DNA of 64,000 nt from Actinobacteria bacterium UBA2279 (GTDB lineage: Bacteria > Actinomycetota > Coriobacteriia > Anaerosomatales > Anaerosomataceae), in NCBI GenBank assembly GCA_002347365.1, contig DDWT01000033.1, forward strand, positions 142,119 through 206,118. The letters run 5' to 3'. Made by a program: the position numbers and the translations under genes. Positions 1-8,331 of the stretch are shown here, in pieces. The notes below the pieces were generated by a model, which saw only the letters and a program-made list of their open reading frames with translations, was not told the origin of the DNA and searched no databases. Position 1 is the first letter of the stretch. Every line of letters starts with the position of its first letter.

Positions 1-195
1 CGTGACCGCGATGTGTATGAGGCACTGCCGTGGGGCCATATCGATGCGGGTATCTCTCCTTCGTATCTGCGAATCGAGCGGGACCGGTCGCGGGAAGGGG
101 TCAGGACTCCAGACTGCAGTTTCCAGGGCTGTACCGGTTGCGGTGTGTGCCCGACACTGGGCGTCGATCTGGTATTGAGTGGTGAGCGGACGTGA
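1..195 (+). CDS. C-terminal end of a TIGR03960-type B12-binding radical SAM protein (partial)
   Basis: This is the 3' end of a gene whose start lies before the window. Frame 1 is open from the first base to a TGA at 193-195. The visible tail has an LPWGHIDAGIS stretch and a Cys cluster (CTGCGVC). Both resemble the C-terminus of the TIGR03960 radical SAM family, which usually sits directly before a DUF2344 gene. That is the case here: the next gene starts on the overlapping GTGA. The substrate of this family is not established. The radical SAM and cobalamin domains are outside the window, so the call rests on the tail and the neighbour. Confidence 0.75.
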   Translation, partial: RDRDVYEALPWGHIDAGISPSYLRIERDRSREGVRTPDCSFQGCTGCGVCPTLGVDLVLSGERT

Positions 196-872
196 GTGAG
201 GGATTGTTCAGGATCCGGCTCACATACCCCAAGGCGGGTCGGCTGCGCTTTCTTTCCCACCTCGAGGTAACGACCGCTTGCGAACGCGCTGCACGGCGCG
301 CAGGTTTGCCGTATGCTGTGACCCAGGGGTTCAACCCGAAGATGAAGGTAGCCTTCGGGCCTGCGTTGCCGGTGGGTACTGGCAGTACGTGCGAGCGGTT
401 CGATCTGTGGTTGCGAGCATACATACCGGCACCTGAGGTGCTGGCTCGGCTGCGGATGATGTCACCGCCGGACTGCGCTCCTACCGAAGCATGCTACGTG
501 GGGCTGCGCGTGCCGTCACTTACGGCATCGCTGACGATAGCAGGGTACGAAGTCGTGATTGAAGGGGGTGCTGGAGCAGAGGACCTGCAAGGTTCTCTCG
601 ACGCGGTGGTCGGAGCCGGAGAACTGGCTGTCGAGCACAAGGGCAAGCAAAAGGTTTTCGATCTTGCACATACGCTCCCGAAGGAGCCGACGGCACGATC
701 GATCAACGGGAGGACAGTCGTGGGAATCACGACGCGCATGAGTGAGCGAGGCTCGCTCCGCCCGGAGGCCCTTGTCATGGCAGCGTTCGAACGGTCCGGA
801 ACCAGCGGTTCGGTTCTGTCCGTGACGCGCACACTTCTTGCCGAGGAGGACGAGGTCGTGCGCCGGCTGTGA
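192..872 (+). CDS. TIGR03936/DUF2344 radical-SAM-associated protein
   Basis: A 226-residue protein starting with GTG inside the stop codon of the upstream radical SAM gene (GTGA overlap), so the two are probably translationally coupled. The N-terminus (RIRLTYPKAGRLRFLSHLE, then GLPYAVTQGFNPKMK with FGPALPVG) is typical of the DUF2344 family. That family is found as a separate gene, or fused, next to TIGR03960 proteins and upstream of RNase E/G. Its molecular function is unknown; RNA modification or processing is only a guess from the neighbourhood. Length matches the family. Confidence 0.85.
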   Translation: MSEGLFRIRLTYPKAGRLRFLSHLEVTTACERAARRAGLPYAVTQGFNPKMKVAFGPALPVGTGSTCERFDLWLRAYIPAPEVLARLRMMSPPDCAPTEACYVGLRVPSLTASLTIAGYEVVIEGGAGAEDLQGSLDAVVGAGELAVEHKGKQKVFDLAHTLPKEPTARSINGRTVVGITTRMSERGSLRPEALVMAAFERSGTSGSVLSVTRTLLAEEDEVVRRL

Positions 873-888
873 TGGTGGTCGGTACAAG

Positions 889-2376
889 ATGGGCGACATA
901 ACACGCGAGATCCTGATCTCGCACGACTCGCACGAGACCCGTGTCGCGTTCGTCGAGGGCCGTCAGCTTGTCGAGCTGTATGTTGAACGACCGAAGAAGA
1001 GCGTGGTCGGAAACGTGTATCTCGGCAAGGTTCGTGACGTCTTGCCGGGAATGCAGGCGGCATTCGTCGATATCGGACTCGAGAAGAACGCGTTTCTCTA
1101 CGTAGATGAGGTCGTGACCCCCGAGGACGTCAAAGACGTGCCCCGACGTGATATCCAGCAGTTGCTGCGTCCCGGGCAACAGATCATGGTCCAGGTCCTC
1201 AAGGACCCGATGGGCACCAAGGGAGCACGAGTCACCACCGAGGTGACACTACCCGGACGCTTTGTCGTACTCATGCCGTTCTCGCCATTCGTGGGGGTCT
1301 CGCGCAAGCTGCCCGAGGAAGAGCGGGACAGGCTGCATGACATCATTGCCCCGCTCGTTCCCGAAGGGTTGGGTGTGATCGTACGGACTGCTGCATCCGG
1401 CTCCGCGGAGAAGGAGCTGGAGAGTGATATAGAGTTCCTGCTCCGTCTGTGGAAGCGAGTACAACACCAGTCACGGGAGGGTCTTGCGCCGGAGGTCGTC
1501 TACACAGAGATGGATCTCGCTCTTCGCATGGTGCGGGACGCGTTCTCGGACGACTACAGGAGACTGATCGTCGACGACAAGCGTGTCTACGAGAAAGTGG
1601 TCTCATTTCTGAAGAAGACCTCGCCGAAGCTCGTCCGTCGTGTGGTCTTGCACAAGGATCGGGTTCCGCTCTTTGAGGAGTACGGGCTCTACCCGCAGAT
1701 CGACAGTGCGATGAGACGGGAGGTCTCGCTTCCAAGCGGAGGCCACATAGTGATCGACAAGACGGAGGCGCTCACTGCTATAGATGTGAACACCGGTCGG
1801 TTCGTCGGAAAGAAGAACCTTGAGGACACCATCCTCCGCACGAACCTCGAGGCTGCCGACGAGGCAGTGCGGCAGGTGCGCCTCCGTGACATCGGGGGCA
1901 TCATCGTTATCGACTTCATCGATATGGAGGAAGCGAAGCATCGAGCCGAGGTCTTCGCTCGCCTGAACAAGGCGCTTGAGCGTGATCGGACCAAGACGCG
2001 TGCGATGGAGATATCGCGTCTCGGATTGGTGGAGATGACTCGGAAGAACGTCACGGATGGGCTCTACGGCGTGCTCACGGAGCCATGTCCGTGCTGCGGA
2101 GGCGAGGGTCGGATATTCTCGGACAGCACTCGTCGCATCGCGGTCGAACGCCGCATGCGTGAGATTCTGGTTGGCGGGAAGTCCTCGGCATACCTGTTCG
2201 GTGTGGATTCCGAGACATATGCGCTTATCACTGCGGCGGGAAACAACTCCGTGGCCATGCTGCGAGCCGAGACAGGTAAGCATGTGTCTGTTGTCGCGGT
2301 TCCCGAGTGCGAACCGATAGAGGTGAAAGTACTGATAGAAGGGCGTGTCGGGTCAGCCGACGCGTTCGAGGCCTGA
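889..2376 (+). CDS. rng: Ribonuclease E/G family endoribonuclease (RNase G type)
   Basis: A 495-residue protein. I chose ATG 889 because the homologous N-terminus (ITREILISHDSHETRVAF) begins there; an upstream in-frame GTG at 838 lies inside the preceding gene. An S1 RNA-binding domain comes first (VGNVYLGKVRDVLPGMQAAF). The catalytic domain follows, with AIDVNTG and IVIDFIDM carrying the two metal-binding Asp residues, and then the zinc-link motif CPCCGGEG. There is no long C-terminal scaffold region, so this is the short RNase G/Rng form. It cleaves single-stranded RNA in rRNA maturation and mRNA decay. It lies just upstream of rplU-rpmA, as in many bacteria. Confidence 0.93.
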   Translation: MGDITREILISHDSHETRVAFVEGRQLVELYVERPKKSVVGNVYLGKVRDVLPGMQAAFVDIGLEKNAFLYVDEVVTPEDVKDVPRRDIQQLLRPGQQIMVQVLKDPMGTKGARVTTEVTLPGRFVVLMPFSPFVGVSRKLPEEERDRLHDIIAPLVPEGLGVIVRTAASGSAEKELESDIEFLLRLWKRVQHQSREGLAPEVVYTEMDLALRMVRDAFSDDYRRLIVDDKRVYEKVVSFLKKTSPKLVRRVVLHKDRVPLFEEYGLYPQIDSAMRREVSLPSGGHIVIDKTEALTAIDVNTGRFVGKKNLEDTILRTNLEAADEAVRQVRLRDIGGIIVIDFIDMEEAKHRAEVFARLNKALERDRTKTRAMEISRLGLVEMTRKNVTDGLYGVLTEPCPCCGGEGRIFSDSTRRIAVERRMREILVGGKSSAYLFGVDSETYALITAAGNNSVAMLRAETGKHVSVVAVPECEPIEVKVLIEGRVGSADAFEA

Positions 2377-2410
2377 CAGTTGTGATGGGATGGCGACGCC
2401 CGGTGGCGTG

Positions 2411-2439
2411 TTGACGCTGGTAGGACCCTGTGCTAGCAT
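2411..2439 (+). promoter_or_regulatory. Sigma-70-type promoter of rplU-rpmA
   Basis: TTGACG at 2411-2416 and TAGCAT at 2434-2439 are separated by exactly 17 bp. The pair lies in the 101-bp gap between rng and rplU, about 38 bp before the rplU ATG. It should drive the L21-L27 pair independently of rng. Confidence 0.7.
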
Positions 2440-2477
2440 TTCCCCTCGCGTGAATTCCCGAGACTGGAGCGATATAG

Positions 2478-3005
2478 ATGTATGCAGTCGTAGCAACCGG
2501 CGGCAAACAGGTGAAAGTCGAAAAGGACAGCCTGGCCGTCATTGAGAAGCTCGACGTCGCGGTTGGCGATACCGTTGAGCTGCCCGTTCTCCTCTTCTCC
2601 GATGGCGGAACGATCGTCGCGGATCCCGCTGCTCTGGTCGGCGCGACCGTCACCGCGACCGTTGTGGAGCACAAGCAGGGCGAGAAGAAGATGGTCTTCA
2701 AGTTCAAGAAGCGCAAGGGTTACAAGCGCCTGAAAGGTCATCGTCAGTTACTGACGGTGGTCCGTATCGGCGATATCGCATTGGACGGCGCGAAGAAGGC
2801 CGCTCCCGCGAAGGCTGAGAAGAAAGTAGCTCCGAAGGCGGAGCCCAAGGTCGAGGTCGCTGCCAAGACGGCTCCGGTCGTTGCAGAGGCTGCGTCAGAG
2901 CCGGGGCAGTGCGCCGCGGTCAAGGCTGACGGCACTCAGTGTGCCAACAAAGCCAAAGAAGGTTCGAAGTATTGCGGCGTACACGCGAAGAAGTACGAGG
3001 GCTAG
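2478..3005 (+). CDS. rplU: Large ribosomal subunit protein bL21 with a Cys/His-tailed C-terminal extension
   Basis: Residues 1 to about 100 are a normal L21 (MYAVVATGGKQVKVEKD at the start, KFKKRKGYKRLKGHRQ later), which binds 23S rRNA in the large subunit. The protein continues to 175 residues, about 70 longer than usual. After an Ala/Lys-rich linker (about 104-140) comes a compact motif, C145-x9-C155-x10-C166-x2-H169, resembling the small DUF5763-type Cys/His module and plausibly binding zinc. The start has a GGAG Shine-Dalgarno sequence 8 nt upstream. rpmA follows 57 bp later in the same transcript. The role of the tail is unknown. Confidence 0.95.
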   Translation: MYAVVATGGKQVKVEKDSLAVIEKLDVAVGDTVELPVLLFSDGGTIVADPAALVGATVTATVVEHKQGEKKMVFKFKKRKGYKRLKGHRQLLTVVRIGDIALDGAKKAAPAKAEKKVAPKAEPKVEVAAKTAPVVAEAASEPGQCAAVKADGTQCANKAKEGSKYCGVHAKKYEG

Positions 3006-3062
3006 ACGGAACCGCACCTTGTGGAGCGATGATACCGTCTGCGGGACGAAGGTGAACTAGAG

Positions 3063-3317
3063 ATGGCACACAAAAAGGGCCTTGGCTCTACCAAGAACGG
3101 CCGCGACTCTAAGGCGAAGCGCCTTGGGGTGAAGCGGTTCGCCGGTCAGATCGTAACCGCCGGCTCTATCCTCGTGCGTCAGCGCGGCACGAAGCTCAAG
3201 CCGGGCGTGAACGTGGGTATCGGCAAGGACGACACGCTGTTCGCCAAGAGCGACGGCGTTGTCGACTTCACGCGCGGCAAGGATCGCCGCGTGCACGTTC
3301 GACCGCTCGAGGGCTAG
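3063..3317 (+). CDS. rpmA: Large ribosomal subunit protein bL27
   Basis: An 84-residue protein of standard length. It opens with [20 protein letters not shown] and has the conserved [22 protein letters not shown] core. L27 sits near the peptidyl-transferase centre, with its N-terminus reaching the tRNA acceptor ends. The sequence starts directly at the mature-type N-terminus after Met, without the Firmicutes cleavable leader. It is co-transcribed with rplU and followed by a clear terminator. Confidence 0.97.
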   Translation: MAHKKGLGSTKNGRDSKAKRLGVKRFAGQIVTAGSILVRQRGTKLKPGVNVGIGKDDTLFAKSDGVVDFTRGKDRRVHVRPLEG

Positions 3318-3351
3318 CAGGCCATTCGAGCAGTACGTATGAGTTCGAAGG

Positions 3352-3381
3352 CCCTCCGCCGACCGGTGGAGGGTCTTCTTC
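3352..3381 (+). terminator. Intrinsic terminator of rplU-rpmA
   Basis: A 9-bp stem (3352-3360 with 3365-3373, one G-U pair) with a 4-nt loop is followed by TCTTCTT. It lies between rpmA and obgE. Confidence 0.8.
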
Positions 3382-3446
3382 GTTGAGGTGGACCGATTGG
3401 CCTATCATGTTCGATATGCCGAGTGGTCATGGTGATCGGGGCACAG

Positions 3447-4769
3447 ATGTTCGTCGACGAGGCCAAGATAAACGTCCAGGCGGGAAACGGCGGGGCGGGA
3501 TGCAAGTCATTCCGCAGGGAAGCGCACGTCCCCAAAGGTGGTCCGGACGGCGGCGACGGCGGCAGGGGCGGAAACGTGATCCTGGAGGCCGATCAGGCGA
3601 TCTCCACGCTGATGGACTTCCACTACAAGCGTCACTTCAAGGCGCAAAGAGGCACCCACGGGATGGGTTCTGGCATGGACGGTGCGAACGGCAGCGATAT
3701 GGTACTGCACGTGCCGGTTGGAACCGTCGTACGGGACTCGGAGACGGGCGATCTGATCGCTGACCTCTCGCATCACGGGCAGAAGGTCGTCGTGGCACGC
3801 GGCGGTCGCGGAGGGCGGGGAAACCGCGAGTTCGTGACCCCTACCAGGCGTGCCCCTGCTTTTGCGGAGCTCGGTGAACCCGTGGGCGACCGGTGGATCG
3901 ACCTGGAGCTCAAGCTGCTAGCCGACGCGGCGCTCGTGGGCTTCCCGAGCGTGGGGAAGAGCTCGCTTATCGCACGGATGAGCGCTGCTCGTCCGAAGAT
4001 CGGGGACTATGCCTTCACGACGCTGGTTCCCAACCTCGGCGTGGTGGCTTCCGGCGGACGTTCGTTCGTTGTCGCGGACGTGCCCGGACTCATCGAAGGC
4101 GCCAGTGAGGGAGCGGGTCTCGGTCATGCGTTCCTTCGCCATATCGAGCGTACCGCGCTCATCTTGCATGTGGTCGATCTTACCGGGAGCTATGAGGCCC
4201 GTGACCCGGTGGCCGACATCGGGATCATCGATGCGGAACTGGCCGCCCATGCAGCTGAACTCGCCGACCGTCCCCAGATCATGGTCGGCAACAAGCTGGA
4301 CGTGCCGGGTGCCGAAGAGGTGTCCGCGCGTGTCGCCGCATGGTGTGAAGAGAACGACAGGCCATACTTCGCCGTGTCTGCAGCGACAGGAGAAGGCCTT
4401 GAAAGCATGGTCCGCGCCGTGGCGGAGCGAGTTCACCAGCTTCGCGAGGCGAGTGCCGCCTCAGAGCCGCGCTACGAGGGCGTGTTCATCTATGAGCCAC
4501 CCACCGAGCGCACCATCACCATCGAGCGCGTCACGGCCGATGAGTACATCGTGCATGGGGGCGCCGTTGAACGCATGGTCATCATGACCGACATGGGTAA
4601 CGAAGAGGGTGTGGCCTATCTTCAGCGCAGGCTCGCGAAGGCGGGGGTCGAGGCGGCGTTGATCACTGCCGGCGCACGCAACGGCGACACCGTTACCATC
4701 GGTCCCGCCTCCTTCGAGTTCGAGACTGTCGGGAGGGGCGAGGAAGAGGGCGAGGACGAGGATGGGTAG
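3447..4769 (+). CDS. obgE: GTPase Obg/CgtA, 50S ribosome assembly
   Basis: A 440-residue protein of the complete three-domain type. The Gly-rich Obg domain is at about 1-158. The G domain has its P-loop GFPSVGKSS at 165-173, then DVPGLIEGASEG and NKLD. A C-terminal OCT domain contains FIYEPPTER and VERMVIMTDMGNEEG. I chose ATG 3447 (MFVDEAKINVQAG) because this is where the family starts and a GGGG Shine-Dalgarno precedes it; in-frame GTG 3423 and ATG 3429 lie upstream. Obg is an essential GTPase of late 50S maturation and stress responses. Its last 8 bases overlap proB. Confidence 0.96.
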   Translation: MFVDEAKINVQAGNGGAGCKSFRREAHVPKGGPDGGDGGRGGNVILEADQAISTLMDFHYKRHFKAQRGTHGMGSGMDGANGSDMVLHVPVGTVVRDSETGDLIADLSHHGQKVVVARGGRGGRGNREFVTPTRRAPAFAELGEPVGDRWIDLELKLLADAALVGFPSVGKSSLIARMSAARPKIGDYAFTTLVPNLGVVASGGRSFVVADVPGLIEGASEGAGLGHAFLRHIERTALILHVVDLTGSYEARDPVADIGIIDAELAAHAAELADRPQIMVGNKLDVPGAEEVSARVAAWCEENDRPYFAVSAATGEGLESMVRAVAERVHQLREASAASEPRYEGVFIYEPPTERTITIERVTADEYIVHGGAVERMVIMTDMGNEEGVAYLQRRLAKAGVEAALITAGARNGDTVTIGPASFEFETVGRGEEEGEDEDG

Positions 4770-5862
4770 GCGTGTCGTCGTAAAGGTGGGGAGCTCGACC
4801 GTCACAGGTACGGACGGTCGTATAGACCGCGACGTGCTCTCCTCTATCGTGGCGCAGATCGCACAGCTCATCCAGCGGGGAGACGGCGTGGTTCTGGTGA
4901 CATCCGGTGCTATTGCGGCAGGGCTGGAGACACTCGATCTGGGTTCGCGCCCCACAGATATGCCCACGCTGCAGGCGACTGCTGCCGTGGGTCAGGTCAG
5001 ACTGGTCGAAACATATGCCTCACTCTTTGCTGAGCGAGGACTTGTCGTCGGACAGGTGTTGCTGACGCGGCAGGATACGGGACACAGGCAGCAGTACCTC
5101 AATGCCTGTCACACGCTTTCGCGGCTGATGGAGCTCGGGATCGTCCCCGTCGTCAACGAGAATGACACGACAGCTGTTGATGAGATCAGGATGGGCGACA
5201 ACGATCACCTGGCCTCGCTCGTGGCGGTCATGGTGCATGCCGATCTTGTCGTTCTGCTCACTGATATCGATGGTCTGTACTCGTCGGACCCTCGCAGCGA
5301 TACGGCCGCCACGCTCGTGGAGCGTGTCGAAGACGCGCTTGACGAGCGGCTATCAGCGGCTGGAGGACCGGGCTCTGCACTCGGGTCGGGCGGCATGGCC
5401 ACCAAAGTCGAAGCAGCCCGGATGCTTATGAAGGCGGGTATCCCTATGGTCGTTTGTGACGGCTCCCGCGAGAACGTCATTGTCGACGCCGCTGAGGGCG
5501 TTCCCGTGGGCACGCTGTTCGCGGGCGGTTCGGTGGCGCTCAAGGGTCGCAAGCTCTGGATCGCGTACGCGGGTCGCCCCGCGGGGTCTGTCTCGATAGA
5601 CGCTGGCGCGAAGGACGCGCTATGCTTGCGAGGCGGCAGCCTGCTCCCGGCCGGTGTCACTGATGTGTCCGGGAGCTTTGTCGTCGGTGACGCGATCACG
5701 GTAGCTGACAGGTCGGGCGTGGTCGTCGCGAGGGGCCTGGCGGCGATGTCTGCCGAGGACCTGAAGAAGGTCAAGGGCCACAAGACAGCGCATATCCGAG
5801 AGGTGCTGCCCGACTGGGACGGTGAAGAGGTCATACACAGGGATCATCTCGTGATCCTGTAG
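4762..5862 (+). CDS. proB: Glutamate 5-kinase
   Basis: A 366-residue protein that phosphorylates glutamate in the first step of proline synthesis. The amino-acid kinase domain is at about 1-255 (VVKVGSSTVTG at the start, VNENDTTAVDEIRMGDND, then GSGGMATKVEAARM). A C-terminal PUA domain follows at about 270-350. The ATG overlaps the end of obgE by 8 bp and has a GAGG Shine-Dalgarno inside obgE, so translation is probably coupled. proA follows 26 bp later. Confidence 0.96.
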   Translation: MGRRVVVKVGSSTVTGTDGRIDRDVLSSIVAQIAQLIQRGDGVVLVTSGAIAAGLETLDLGSRPTDMPTLQATAAVGQVRLVETYASLFAERGLVVGQVLLTRQDTGHRQQYLNACHTLSRLMELGIVPVVNENDTTAVDEIRMGDNDHLASLVAVMVHADLVVLLTDIDGLYSSDPRSDTAATLVERVEDALDERLSAAGGPGSALGSGGMATKVEAARMLMKAGIPMVVCDGSRENVIVDAAEGVPVGTLFAGGSVALKGRKLWIAYAGRPAGSVSIDAGAKDALCLRGGSLLPAGVTDVSGSFVVGDAITVADRSGVVVARGLAAMSAEDLKKVKGHKTAHIREVLPDWDGEEVIHRDHLVIL

Positions 5863-5888
5863 ACCCAGGCCTGACGAAGGGATCGTAG

Positions 5889-7142
5889 ATGTCCGAAGTG
5901 ACGATGCTCGCGACCCGCGCCCGGGAGGCGGCCAATGCGCTTGCCGCCACATCGACGGATCAGCGCAATCGTGCGCTGCTGTCGATGTCTCACGCGCTGT
6001 TCGCGAAGCAGGATGAGATCCTCTCGGCCAATGCGCTTGACGTTGATGCCGCGCGCGCGAAAGGGACGGCCCCTGCGTTGGTCGATCGCCTTGAGCTGAC
6101 TCCCGCTCGTATCAAGGCCATATCGGAGTCTTTGAAGAGCCTAGCGTTGCTGCCGGATCCCATAGGTGAGGTCGTCTCGGGGTCTCGACTAGCAAACGGT
6201 ATCTGGCTCCAGCAAGTCCGAGTGCCGATGGGTGTTGTCGCGATGATCTATGAGGCGCGACCGAATGTGACCGCCGATGCGGCAGGCTTGTGTGTGAAGA
6301 CGGGCAACGCCGTCATCTTGCGTGGCGGTTCGATGGCGACCCACTCGAATCTGGCGATCACCAAGGTACTGGTGAACGCCGCCTCCGGCGCCGGACTGCA
6401 CCCTGCATGCATACAGTCTGTGGAGTCTCCCGATCGGGAGGCTGCCGAAGAGCTCATGACCCTGCATGGCATGATCGACGTGCTCATTCCGCGTGGCGGC
6501 GCGGGACTGATAAAGAGCGTCGTGGAGAATGCCAAGGTGCCCGTGATCGAGACCGGTGTCGGAAACTGCCACGTCTACATTCATGAGAAGGCGGACCCGG
6601 CGATGGCGAAACGGATCGTCATCAACGCGAAGTGCCAACGCCCCGGGGTATGCAACGCGATCGAATCGCTGCTTGTAGACGCCAGCGTGTATGAGCGGGT
6701 ACTCCCTCCGATACTGAAAGCCCTGGAAGACGAAGGCGTGATGATCATCGCCGACGAGAAGACACGCTCACTTGGCGCAGTGATGCGCATTCAGGCGGCA
6801 ACTGAAGAAGACTGGGGCACGGAGTACCTTGACCTCAAGATATCCTGCAAGGTCGTCAGCGGACTGGATGAAGCGATACGGCACATCAACGCATACGGTA
6901 CCAGTCACAGCGAGGCGATCATCACCGAGGACTATTCGGCGGCGACGCGATTCCTGAATGAAGTGGACGCCGCAGCAGTCTACGTCAACGCTTCGACACG
7001 CTTCACGGACGGCGGCGAGTTCGGCCTCGGTGCCGAGATCGGGATATCCACGCAGAAGCTACACGCGCGAGGTCCTATGGGGCTCACAGCGCTTACAACG
7101 ACCAAGTTCATTGCGATGGGGAGCGGTCAGATACGCGAGTGA
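5889..7142 (+). CDS. proA: Glutamate-5-semialdehyde dehydrogenase (gamma-glutamyl phosphate reductase)
   Basis: A 417-residue protein, the standard ProA length. It reduces the ProB product with NADPH. Visible family features are GVVAMIYEARPNVT, the nucleotide-binding LCVKTGNAVILRGGS and the catalytic-Cys region NAKCQRPGVCNA. The C-terminal FGLGAEIGISTQKLHARGP is also conserved. The start has an AAGGGA Shine-Dalgarno 6 nt upstream. It is paired with proB, and its stop codon overlaps the next start as GTGA. Confidence 0.96.
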   Translation: MSEVTMLATRAREAANALAATSTDQRNRALLSMSHALFAKQDEILSANALDVDAARAKGTAPALVDRLELTPARIKAISESLKSLALLPDPIGEVVSGSRLANGIWLQQVRVPMGVVAMIYEARPNVTADAAGLCVKTGNAVILRGGSMATHSNLAITKVLVNAASGAGLHPACIQSVESPDREAAEELMTLHGMIDVLIPRGGAGLIKSVVENAKVPVIETGVGNCHVYIHEKADPAMAKRIVINAKCQRPGVCNAIESLLVDASVYERVLPPILKALEDEGVMIIADEKTRSLGAVMRIQAATEEDWGTEYLDLKISCKVVSGLDEAIRHINAYGTSHSEAIITEDYSAATRFLNEVDAAAVYVNASTRFTDGGEFGLGAEIGISTQKLHARGPMGLTALTTTKFIAMGSGQIRE

Positions 7143-7753
7143 GAAAGAAGATGCGTCTCGGCATAATGGGCGGGACGTTCGACCCGATCCACTACGGTCA
7201 TCTCGTCACCGCTGAGGAAGCGCTGGTCCAGTTCAATCTGGACCGGGTCGTCTTCATGCCCACCGGCGTCCCGGTGCGTAAGACGCATCGCACGGTCACT
7301 CCGGCCGAGCGGCGGTATCTGATGACCGTCATCGCCACGGCAAGCAATCCGGATTTCGAGGTCTCCCGCATGGAAGTCGATCGTCCGGGCCTGACCTACA
7401 CCGTAGACACTATGCTCGCGTTGCGAGCGGAGCATGGCCCCTCGGCAGAACTCTACTTCATCACCGGCGCGGATGCGGTGTGGGAGATCCTTACGTGGAA
7501 GGACTCCGAACGGCTGGCCGATGTGTGCACGTTCATCGCAGCCACACGACCTGGATACGATCTGTCGCGATTCGAGCAGGATGAGGTGGCGCGGCACATC
7601 AATGTGGAGTTCATGGAGGTGCCGGCGCTGGCCATCTCGTCGACCGATATCCGGGATCGCATGGCGGTTCGCCGTCCCGTGCGCTACCTTCTGCCTGAAG
7701 CGGTCGCCGCTTACATCATCAAGACCGGTCTGTACCGGGACGTGCGATCATGA
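7139..7753 (+). CDS. nadD: Nicotinate-mononucleotide adenylyltransferase
   Basis: A 204-residue protein that converts NaMN and ATP to deamido-NAD. It has the nucleotidyltransferase signature GIMGGTFDPIHYGHL near the start and AISSTDIRDRM near the end. The GTG at 7139 overlaps the proA stop (GTGA). ATG 7151 (MRLGIMGG), preceded by a purine-rich stretch, is an equally plausible start. The order obgE-(proBA)-nadD-yqeK-LCP-rsfS is common in Gram-positive bacteria. The stop overlaps yqeK as ATGA. Confidence 0.94.
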   Translation: MRKKMRLGIMGGTFDPIHYGHLVTAEEALVQFNLDRVVFMPTGVPVRKTHRTVTPAERRYLMTVIATASNPDFEVSRMEVDRPGLTYTVDTMLALRAEHGPSAELYFITGADAVWEILTWKDSERLADVCTFIAATRPGYDLSRFEQDEVARHINVEFMEVPALAISSTDIRDRMAVRRPVRYLLPEAVAAYIIKTGLYRDVRS

Positions 7754-8331
7754 CAGCCGAACGCTACCCTGACGCCATGAACGCCGTCATGACGCACCTG
7801 CAGCGCGATAGTGCCGAGCATTCCGTACGAGTCGCGCAGGCCGCTGCTCGGTTGGCCGAGGCGTATGGCAGTGACGTCGAGGATGCACGGATCGCGGGCG
7901 TGCTGCATGACTGGTGCAGAGATGTCGGTGGTGCCGAACTGCTGCGTCGGGCCACAGATGCGGGTCTGCCGGTCACAGCCGTGGACACTCGCACGCCGTA
8001 CCTGCTCCATGGACCCTTGGCAGCAGTTGAGCTTCGAGTCGAGTTCCCCTGGCTATCGAGCCAGGTTCTGGATGCCATCGCAGTGCACACGTACGGATCG
8101 GCCGATATCGATACGCTCGGGATGATCCTGTATGTCGCCGACAGTATCGAGCCAGGTCGCACCCATGAGGGCGTTCAGGAGCTTCGTGAGGCTGTGGGCG
8201 AAGTGCCGCTGAGCGAGCTCTTCGCACGCACATACGCGGCCTCATTGCGCCATCTCGTGGCTGCGCGCCGTCCGATCCACCCTGCGACCGCTGAGACATG
8301 GAACGCACGCGTGGCCGGTGATCGCCCATGA
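7750..8331 (+). CDS. yqeK: YqeK-family HD-domain hydrolase (probable Ap4A hydrolase)
   Basis: A 193-residue HD-domain protein. The metal ligands are seen in EHSVRVAQAAARLAE, GVLHDWCRDV and, further on, HGPLAA and AVHTYG. YqeK enzymes symmetrically split diadenosine tetraphosphate to ADP. The gene sits between nadD and the LCP-like gene, its usual place, with 4-bp ATGA overlaps on both sides. Length fits the family. Confidence 0.88.
   Translation: MTAERYPDAMNAVMTHLQRDSAEHSVRVAQAAARLAEAYGSDVEDARIAGVLHDWCRDVGGAELLRRATDAGLPVTAVDTRTPYLLHGPLAAVELRVEFPWLSSQVLDAIAVHTYGSADIDTLGMILYVADSIEPGRTHEGVQELREAVGEVPLSELFARTYAASLRHLVAARRPIHPATAETWNARVAGDRP

Noticed and set aside
775..1179. Minus-strand frames over the DUF2344 and rng genes, and many similar frames elsewhere
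   Set aside because: They are shadows of well-supported plus-strand genes, without start signals or recognisable domains.
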